Shown: positions 56,614 through 64,000 of the stretch, piece after piece
Layout of the letters: each line of letters starts with the position of its first letter
Numbering within the stretch: the first letter of the stretch is position 1
NCBI GenBank assembly: GCA_026168455.1
Contig: JANSJX010000046.1
Span: 85,279-149,278 of the forward strand
Length of the DNA: 64,000 nt
Source: Theocolax elegans
Lineage: Eukaryota > Arthropoda > Insecta > Hymenoptera > Cerocephalidae
Direction: 5' to 3'
The notes under the pieces: model-generated
What the model was told of the DNA's origin: nothing
The model's input: the letters and a program-made list of their open reading frames with translations, nothing else
Database searches by the model: none
Translations under genes and position numbers: made by a program

Positions 56614-58650
56614 TAATGCAGACTTAAAATAAGCTTTATAAATTAAAAAATATTTAATTTTATTTAATTAATATTATAGATTTTTAAGCGTTTAATTTAA
56701 CTTTATAATTTTATTGTATATTAATAAAGAAAACAATTGATTTACCTGGTACAATTTTAAACATTTTCAACTGCACAACATTGTTACTTGTCCAGGTAAC
56801 TCCTTTTAATCATATCAAAATTACACTTTTCACTTTACACCAGTTCCATAAAACTATTTTATAATTTGTATTGATAAATACATGAAGAAGACGAATCCTC
56901 TGTTTGTATACATCTATAAATACTTTTTATACGTGAAACACTTGTCTGGGTCACCTTTATTGACAAATGTGAATGCAGCAATTATATTATCAGTCGACAC
57001 CATGCACTATGTTTTGAATACGAACCACCAACCTTCTTATAACAGGTTCATAAAGTTGTTTTGTAATCTGTAATAAAAAAATACAATGGAATAATTTTTT
57101 TGAAGCAAAGTAAATGTCACTAACAATAAGCATTAAGAATACAAAATCGATTAATTTTATTTAATTAATATCATAAGATACTGAGTGTTTAACTCAACAA
57201 TATTTTAACTTATTATTAATAATTAAAGAATTTACCTGGTACAATTTTAAACATTTTCAACTGCACAACATTGTTACTTGTCCAGGTAACTCCTTTTAGT
57301 CATGTAAAAATTATGACTTTTCATTTTGATTTATAAATACACCAAGACTACGAATTTTCTCTTTATATGCAACTGAAAATACTTCTTATATGTCAAACAT
57401 TGGTATGGGTCTTTTTTATTGACATAATGGAATGCAGGAATAATATTATCTTCTGTTTTTAACAGGAATTACATACCTTTTCATAAGAGTTTCGTTAATC
57501 TGCTTTGAATCTGTAATAAAAAAAATACAATGAAATGGATTATTTTGAAGCATTGTGTAATAAATAATGCAGACTTACAAATAAGCTTTATAAATTAAAA
57601 AATATTTAATTTTATTTAATTAATATTATAGATTTTTAAGCGTTTAATTTAACTTTATAATTTTATTGTATATTAATAAAGAAAACAATTGATTTACCTG
57701 GTACAATTTTAAACATTTTCAACTGCACAACATTGTTACTTGTCCAGGTAACTCCTTTTAATCATATCAAAATTACACTTTTCACTTTACACCAGTTCCA
57801 TAAAACTATTTTATAATTTGTATTGATAAATACATGAAGAAGACGAATCCTCTGTTTGTATACATCTATAAATACTTTTTATACGTGAAACACTTGTCTG
57901 GGTCACCTTTATTGACAAATGTGAATGCAGCAATTATATTATCAGTCGACACCATGCACTATGTTTTGAATACGAACCACCAACCTTCTTATAACAGGTT
58001 CATAAAGTTGTTTTGTAATCTGTAATAAAAAAATACAATGGAATAATTTTTTTTGAAGCAAAGTAAATGTCACTAACAATAAGCATTAAGAATACAAAAT
58101 CGATTAATTTTATTTAATTAATATCATAAGATACTGAGTGTTTAACTCAACAATATTTTAACTTATTATTAATAATTAAAGAATTTACCTGGTACAATTT
58201 TAAACATTTTCAACTGCACAACATTGTTACTTGTCCAGGTAACTCCTTTTAGTCATGTAAAAATTATGACTTTTCATTTTGATTTATAAATACACCAAGA
58301 CTACGAATTTTCTCTTTATATGCAACTGAAAATACTTCTTATATGTCAAACATTGGTATGGGTCTTTTTTATTGACATAATGGAATGCAGGAATAATATT
58401 ATCTTCTGTTTTTAACAGGAATTACATACCTTTTCATAAGAGTTTCGTTAATCTGCTTTGAATCTGTAATAAAAAAAATACAATGAAATGGATTATTTTG
58501 AAGCATTGTGTAATAAATAATGCAGACTTACAAATAAGCTTTATAAATTAAAAAATATTTAATTTTATTTAATTAATATTATGAATTTTTATGCGTTTAA
58601 TTTAACTTTATAATTTTATTACATATTAATAAACAAACAATTGATTTACC
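56614..58650. repeat. Tandem 952-bp repeat, each unit a diverged ~490+462-bp dimer
   Basis: The two full units (about 56614-57565 and 57566-58517) are nearly identical, and a third partial unit follows. Within each unit the segment TTACCTGGTACAATTTTAAA ... TTGTCCAGGTAA occurs twice, at about 56742, 57232, 57694 and 58184, with a variant near 58646. Spacing alternates 490 and 462. The short frame at 56882 and its exact copy at 57834 are part of the repeat and not a convincing gene. Confidence 0.9.
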
Positions 58651-59248
58651 TGGTACAATTTTAAACAATATAAACTGCACATCAATTTTACTTAGTTTAT
58701 CCAGTTTTTAATTCCCCTTTAATCATATCAAACTTGTACTTTTTCACTGTAATCAGTTACATAGAACAATTGTACGACTTGTATTGATAATTATGTGAAG
58801 ACGATAAATCCTCTCTTTGCATGCAACTAAAAATAATTTTTATACATTTAACACTGGTCTGGGTCAAATGTAGCTAAACATGGCTCAGTAAATCAAAGTA
58901 CTTAAGGATTTCTGTCAATTCGAACTTCACAAAATATAACTTAATATAACTTTTTCTGTAAAAGCGTACCATGGAACACATTTTTTATACATTAAACTTA
59001 TTTAATACAGTAAACTTACCCACATTAAATAATAGCAATATATAATAAAGGAATACATAAATCCTAAGTATTACTTAAAAGAATAACCGTAATTCTTATT
59101 TATAATAAATATATTCATTAATAGATTTTTATTAAATGTCCATTATTAATCAAATAAGTATATAATTTTAATTGTACTAATATTTGCAATATATGATCAC
59201 CTGTTGTTCGCACCGACGTTGCCAAATATTTTGATTATGTCGACATCA
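58651..59248. other. Diverged tail of the repeat and AT-rich sequence
   Basis: Up to about 58870 it is a diverged copy of the same repeat. Beyond that AT-rich sequence shows nothing recognisable. Confidence 0.4.
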
Positions 59249-59251
59249 GTG

Positions 59252-59716
59252 GTGGGTAAACTGCAAAAATTTGTATTTTTTACACGACACGACACCATGT
59301 AAAATATGTCATTAATGTAATTAATGTAAAATCCGCGTCGTAAATGTAATAAATTATATATACACGATTTTATACCCGAATTTCAATTTTCAAGTATTTG
59401 AATAGTTTAGTATAATTCAGTTAATGTGATATTGACTTGACGTTGATCAATTGCCATTTGCTTCAGGTTGACAATGGATAACGAAAGGCTTTTCTTCCTG
59501 CCATATTTACTATGATCTTTTATGCAAAAGTTAAAAAAAATTCACAATTCACAATTTACATGATGGTCGTGGAAAGTTAAAAAGGCTGGCCGCGGCCATT
59601 TTCTAATAAATAACAAGACGTAATACATTGCTTCTAAAAAATACATTTTTTACATACATTTATGACGCGTCATTTATTACATTTTATACGCGTGTAAAAT
59701 ATTTACCCACCACTGA
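59252..59716. mobile_element. MITE with CAGTGGTGGGTAAA ends
   Basis: The left end TCAGTGGTGGGTAAACTG is mirrored by ATTTACCCACCACTGA at the right. The interior has weaker inverted AT-rich motifs (TGTAAAATA, ACGCG). The terminal motif is hAT-like, but I find no clear 8-bp duplication. Length ~465 bp. Confidence 0.55.
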
Positions 59717-59829
59717 TACTGCGCGACAATGGAAAAACCTTACGTTTTTATTTCAATTATAAAAACTCAATGCACGTTTAAAAACTAATGAATAATCATA
59801 CTAATCGACTCGATATAATAGGGCAATCT

Positions 59830-59932
59830 GAAGTTAGCTACGTGGTGCGATTATTACTCGGTATGGTTTGAAGTTTGCTGTAAGGTGCGGTTTTCGCTCG
59901 GTACGGTCTGAAGTTAGCTAAGTGGTGCGGTG
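59830..59932. repeat. 40-bp tandem repeat (2.7 copies)
   Basis: Units GAAGTTAGCTACGTGGTGCG, GAAGTTTGCTGTAAGGTGCG and GAAGTTAGCTAAGTGGTGCG are each followed by CTCGGTAYGGT-like sequence. Confidence 0.7.
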
Positions 59933-60009
59933 AAAAATAATCGTTTGCCCAACACTGTATCGACGAAGCATTACCAATAATTATTATTATCCCCGCTATG
60001 AAAACGTAT

Positions 60010-60247
60010 CTCCTAATCTTTAACATGATTGGTGGGAGCAGTGAAACGATCGCGCTCTCTGATTTGCGGGAGCATTGTCGGATGGGAACATTGACGGTGA
60101 TCCCTCTATGGGCCTTTTGCCTCTCGATTTCTTGTAAAGCGGCTTGCAAATCTTGTTGCAGCGTCTCGACAACCGACATCTTAGAAAAATACGTGGGAGA
60201 TGCAACAAACAGACTCTACCTTTCAGTACTATCCCACTTCTGAATAT
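60010..60247 (-). pseudogene. LTR-retroelement leader and gag-start fragment
   Basis: On the minus strand the LTR end is followed by TATTCAGAAGTGGGATAGT, a likely primer-binding leader, and ~40 bases later an ATG opens MSVVETLQQDLQAALQEIE and RQKAHRG. This short, Gln-rich helical start is compatible with a gag N-terminus. The frame runs on into sequence without retroelement character (TSD-less), so I consider the element truncated at about 60010. No protease, RT or integrase is present. Confidence 0.4.
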
Positions 60248-60450
60248 TGTTGAAAATTTAAACGAATGAAAATAACCAAAACTCAGTATCTTTATTAAAC
60301 AACTTAAAATAAAATTTATTAGAGCCAATTCCATGCCAATACAAATTAAGCACGCCGCTCGCAGTGAAACGCTCTCAGAGCTAGCTCTCGCCTGGTCGAA
60401 CTCTCTAGACCTTCTAACGCTCCACGTTCCGCTTACCCGAAAGTCCAACA
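60248..60450 (-). mobile_element. LTR (about 203 bp) of a copia-like element
   Basis: On the minus strand the segment begins TGTTGGACTTTC and ends TTTTCAACA, with 5-bp inverted ends TGTTG/CAACA. It contains an AATAAA-type site (CTAATAAATTTT) and a GC-richer promoter half. Immediately downstream is a leader with primer-site character. Only this one LTR is present. Confidence 0.5.
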
Positions 60451-60784
60451 GTCCTACCACTATTTCACACCATCACGTGACCTCTCACTTGCGCATTTCG
60501 TAACATATTTAAACAAGGAAGCTTCAGTTTTTTGTAAAAACTTAATTTAAAAATTAAATAAAAAATTAACTGTGTTAAAAATCTTGTATATACTTGTGAA
60601 TATAAAGCTGAAATTTCGAGTGGATAAACAAATTTACCAATTTCAAAACTACACATTCACAAGTTACCTACATCTTTACGAATAATTTTTATACGTCAGT
60701 AAAGAATAAATTTACGAGTTTCTGCTTTTTTTACAAGCAATGATAAAGAGGCACATAAAGAATTATTGCAAGTTATACCCTTAC
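60451..60784. other. AT-rich sequence
   Basis: Nothing recognised; the small minus-strand frame has no family resemblance. Confidence 0.4.
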
Positions 60785-61110
60785 TAAATTAAAACTAGGT
60801 GGGCAAGTCCCCCTGCGCGCTGCGCGCCTACCCCCCACGTGCTTTGCATGAGAATCTAGAAACTTTTTTTTTTATTATTATTTTACCGTCGTTCTTTTCA
60901 TACTCCCAATTCGGTGCTAATCAGCGACGAAGGTCTTACTATGTCTTGGTGAAGAAAGCACTTGTTGAAAATACATTCCCCAAGTGATGCTTGTATCAAT
61001 CGTTCGGGGCCGGGAATCGAACCTGGGACCTATAGATTACGAGCTCGACGCCCCAGAAACTTATAGGGCACATACAGCTCGCGCTTCGCGCTCGCACTGT
61101 TAGTTTTTCC
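60785..61110 (-). mobile_element. Possible tRNA-derived repeat with B-box
   Basis: The minus strand at about 61035-61000 reads GGTCCCAGGTTCGATTCCCG and then GCCCCGAA, a T-arm and B box with one stem mismatch. Upstream (CGAGCTCGTAATCTAT) resembles a degenerate anticodon arm. The block is flanked by GC-rich CTGCGCGCTGCGCGCC and CGCGCTTCGCGCTCGC. It could be a SINE or a decayed tRNA; tRNA folding is incomplete. Confidence 0.35.
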
Positions 61111-61823
61111 CCAAGCCTGAAAATAAGTTTATCGGTAAAGTCTCAATTGGCTGTTCTTCACTTTCTGTAGCAATTGAGATATTTATTTTTCTTTGAGATT
61201 TTGAAAATTTATATTTAAGTAAGTCAATTAAATAATTAAATTAGGTATTCAATTTTATGTGAAAAATACATTTGTTAAGTAAATAAGCACTCTATTCTTC
61301 TCCATTTTCTTTGTATCAAAAATGTTAGTTGTATAGGAGGTTAAAATTCGAATGCGTGTGCGCTGACCGTCTGCTACAGGTACAAAGGCAGTTGACATAG
61401 TTGTGTATAACCTTCAAACACAAACTTTTATTCTATCATCCAGTACTGCTTTAATAAAAGCACGAAATATTTGAGATAACGTTAAGTGTGCATGCGCATA
61501 CCGGACGATTGAGCAGTTTGGGACCACCGGCCAATTCATATATACGCTGCCGAGTACTTACTAGGGATCTGCGATTCCATAAAAAAAATCGATGCTTTGG
61601 AATCGATACTACCGTAAGTATCGATTCTTTTGAAAAAGAATGGGCAAATAAAAATAGATTTAATTATTAAATTAAAAAATTATATATAAAATATAAATTT
61701 TTATAAATTAGTTATTATTATTTAAGAAATAATTTATTTTAAATTAAAAATAACGAAATATTAGGTTTTAAAACTAAATAAAGGTTTTAAAAATTTAAAA
61801 CAATAATCAACAGTTAAATGTAC
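61111..61823. other. Intergenic sequence
   Basis: CTAGGGATCTGCGATTCCAT near 61561 may be the end of a hAT-like element, but its partner is not found. AATCGATACTACCGTAAGTATCGATT nearby forms a short palindrome (given as AATCGATACT / AGTATCGATT). No gene. Confidence 0.35.
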
Positions 61824-62336
61824 TGTAACGGTGCATGTCGGGTTTTCTCGAATAATGCACAGAGATAGCGTGAGTAGGGGTAACACTAAGATCGCGCGTG
61901 ACGAACTTACCTTCGCACGCGATCGGACCTCTCGTGTGCTTTGTCGACGGCTTGCCGATACCTCAACAGCTACCGTGTACGTTGATATGGGCTCCAGAGT
62001 GAGCCCACTTCCGGAAGTACGATTTTAGGATTGGCAGACGAGTACTGCGGGCTCGTCTGCTTATCAGACTAGGGATCGGGATTCCTGGGTTAATACGGGA
62101 TATCGAAATGATACGAATCGAAAGATAAAATTGAATTCAAATTTATTCACTGGTTCATGATACAACACAATAGTTAAATCGCGAACGCGCGAAATGATAT
62201 AGTTGTTCGGACGGCCTGGGCGCAATCGCGGGGGGTTATAACCCGGACGCGGAATTGCGGCGCGAAGAGAGTTACGCGGGCTCGTTATACCCTCGTCACT
62301 CGCTCGTCCTCGCTCGCGCTATCGTCACTCGTCACA
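61824..62336. mobile_element. Solo LTR, 513 bp, GTAC duplication
   Basis: It begins TGTAACGGTGCATG and ends CACTCGTCACA (TG...CA). GTAC flanks both sides (61820-61823 and 62337-62340), a 4-bp target duplication as in many gypsy-type elements. GC-rich compared with its surroundings. The first nine bases match the LTR at 16116, so the two may belong to related families. Confidence 0.65.
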
Positions 62337-62724
62337 GTACACTGAATAATAATAGGGTTTATGAGAGTTTACATCCATATATATTTTAAACTTAAACTGC
62401 TAAACCGGAACTGCAGAACGTTGATTTTCCATTTATCTTCACAGAAGCTGAAAAAAGTAATCATTTTAGATATAACTAATAAAAACTGAGTGAAATAAAA
62501 ATTAAAAGAATTTAATAAAACATACTTAAAATATAAAACCAAATCCAAGCAGCCTTCCCATAACCAATATAAGTAGTACATTTTAAATATAAATAAAAAC
62601 CAAAACAAAATGCATACATTATAATAATAAAAACAATAAAGTTAGGTTAACACAGTTAATAATTTATTACAAAATAAAGTAAGTATTAACAAATTATAAT
62701 TTCACATAGAATTATCCGGAATTA
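62337..62724. other. AT-rich sequence
   Basis: Nothing recognised; probably 3' non-coding sequence of the hAT relic on the minus strand. Confidence 0.4.
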
Positions 62725-63130
62725 TTACATTCCGTGCCAATCATCAAACGAAACTGAACTTAAAAATAAAAGCATATTTAAATGCGTACCATTCAGTCTA
62801 TTTCTATTATTACGTTTAAATAATCCAGCTCTTGAAAATAATCTTTCCGATGGCACCGTTGTTGCCAATACTGTTAACTGCCCTAGTGCTATTGTACTTA
62901 GCACAGGAAATGTTGTTCTAATGCTTACCCAATACTTAAAGATCCAATTCATTACCCGAATAATAATTATCGAGACTAACATTCTCTTCATTTTCTTTTA
63001 TTGAATCGTGGTAATCCCAAATACTACCGGTATTTGTTGAAGTTTTTGGTACATTTTCGGGCTCTTCTATAGATTTTTGGAGTTCCGAACAAATTCTTTT
63101 GTAGATGGCTTATAAATACTATTCAAGTGC
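62725..63130 (-). pseudogene. hAT transposase C-terminal relic
   Basis: The minus strand ends with FPVLSTIALGQLTVLATTVP, then SERLFSRAGLFKRNNRNRLN and GTHLNMLLFL. This is the hAT C-terminal dimerisation signature (FP.L...A...L...ATTVPSERLFS.AG......R..L....LNMLLFL), with the conserved Glu. Upstream, in a second frame, is SIWDYHDSIKENEENVSL, as in ZBED1-type proteins. The two pieces are separated by a stop and a frameshift near 62950. The rest of the transposase and the inverted ends are not found. Unlike the open hAT gene at 46.4-48.1 kb (ASSVASERVFS), this is a different, ATTVPSERLFS-type family. Confidence 0.75.
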
Positions 63131-63745
63131 ATTCATAAAATGTTATCTTGTGTTCACGAACCCGCAGATAGTGCATTAAAAGTGCACCGATGCACTATTA
63201 ACACCAACGTAGCAGACTTGCGTCGAGTAGTAAATCGATAGATCTGCGGGCGGCCGAATTTTTATTATTTGATAAAAATTGATATTAAATAGTAAATAGA
63301 TCGATTATCTTGTAGAGAGAGTGCAGGTGCATATACGAATGACTAGTCGCGAACGCATGATTTTTGTAAAGTCAGTGTTTTTTGGAATTTTTGGAAAGAA
63401 GTGGTTATTTGAACTGTGAATCTATTATTGAGTGCAGAAGAGTGCAGAAGTATTTTGTACATCAAACGCCCAATGAAAAACGAAAATTGATGATACTTAA
63501 CTTGTATTGTTACTAGTTTCGATTAAACTTTTCTTTTGCATTATTAAATTTACCCGCCGTGAAAAGTACGATTATAGTTTTCAGTAAAAGTCTTTAGAAT
63601 ATATAATTGTCTAATAAAGTTGACAAAACCAATGTCAGAAACGTAAATGTAACTATCTTTTATGTATTCTAAAAAGTGCAGTTTTATTTTTTTATACAAA
63701 TCTCTTTGGCTCGTAACATTAAATTCTGATTTTTGTATTGGTTAC
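63131..63745. other. Intergenic sequence with a small palindrome
   Basis: TAGTGCAT ... ATGCACTA (about 63171-63199) forms a short inverted repeat in a GC-richer patch. No gene. It may contain an intron of the DUF4806-like gene below. Confidence 0.4.
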
Positions 63746-63971
63746 TTGAATAAAATAAGTACAAGATTATTTCGGAAATCCTTGTCATCGTTAATTTTTG
63801 AATCTAAGAGATTCATTTGTTCAACAGTCTTAAGTTTAAAGTGCGATTGCATTTCCATTACGTTGCTGAAATTTTCATTTTGCGTTGAAACACTCGAGAT
63901 AGCGTCACGATTCAAATTTTTTATTTGCATTTGCAACTTAGCTAAATTCTCGTTGAGGTGATGTACTGCCA
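63746..63971 (-). CDS. DUF4806-like gene, internal exon
   Basis: An exon on the minus strand, after AACTTATAG, to a donor GTAACC. The translation is a coiled-coil-type stretch (VHHLNENLAKLQMQIKNL) followed by FKLKTVEQMNLLDSKIND and DKDFRNNLVLILF. The F-K-T-x-E-x-x-x-L-D...D..FR..LV..L series is characteristic of the N-terminal part of the DUF4806 region. The exon ends in phase 2, as would be needed to join an exon like 39084-38946 of the other copy, which starts in the matching phase. The frame is intact with no stop. Later exons would lie at lower coordinates but are not recognised; earlier ones may be beyond the window. Confidence 0.5.
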
Positions 63972-64000
63972 CTATAAGTTAAATTGAAGCTAGTAATTAT
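63972..64000. other. Window end, intron upstream of the DUF4806-like exon
   Basis: Short AT-rich sequence ending in the acceptor for the exon above; nothing else. Confidence 0.4.

Noticed and set aside
56882..58025. Two identical 63-residue frames 952 bp apart
   Set aside because: Part of the tandem repeat; no codon or family evidence of a protein.
60995..61070. Functional tRNA gene
   Set aside because: T-arm and B box are present but D and anticodon arms do not fold; treated as a SINE or tRNA relic.

Overview
The window reads as repeat-rich nuclear DNA from an animal, most likely an insect and plausibly a hymenopteran such as an ant. It is strongly AT-rich and has spliced gene fragments. 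It carries degraded P, Tc1, hAT, PIF/Harbinger and CACTA transposons, many foldback MITEs, non-LTR and LTR retroelements, satellites, and an insertion derived from 5S rRNA. I see no prokaryotic features, no complete host gene, and no complete rRNA or tRNA gene. Host or host-like coding material is limited to an Ser/Arg-rich exon, two fragments that look like DUF4806-type genes, a decayed p90 ribosomal S6 kinase (RSK) fragment and one candidate small exon. The organism call is inference from content.

Layout, 1-8.4 kb: a foldback element, a 1.3 kb direct duplication, a candidate exon, and a TA-flanked MITE built of 11-bp units. 8.4-16.1 kb: a 7.7 kb structure bounded by inverted iteron arrays. 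It encloses a long (TC)n tract into which three same-strand LINE copies are inserted. 16.1-20.4 kb: a solo LTR abutting a 3.1 kb long-TIR element that holds a nested MITE. 20.4-26.8 kb: P-like, Tc1-like and Harbinger-like transposase relics. 27-33 kb: foldback elements and the SR-rich exon. 33.3-38.9 kb: a CACTA-type element with CpG-rich subterminal arrays, inserted in a DUF4806-like exon. 40.5-42.5 kb: satellite with a 401-bp higher-order repeat. 44-45.5 kb: three ~0.6 kb repeats with GC-rich palindromes. 45.6-53 kb: a minus-strand LINE carrying a young-looking hAT element with an open transposase ORF and a perfect 8-bp target duplication. 55.4-58.9 kb: RSK pseudogene with a MITE at its splice donor, a 5S-derived SINE and a 952-bp tandem repeat. 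59-64 kb: hAT relics, LTR fragments and a second DUF4806-like exon.

The genes do not form a pathway; the window is a record of nested insertions. The two most interesting structures are (1) the four LINE copies, each flanked on both sides by (TC)n in one orientation, which suggests a microsatellite-targeting non-LTR retrotransposon, and (2) two large elements bounded by inverted arrays of short iterons (8.4-16.1 kb and 33.3-38.9 kb), one of which disrupts a gene whose reading frame rejoins when the element is subtracted.
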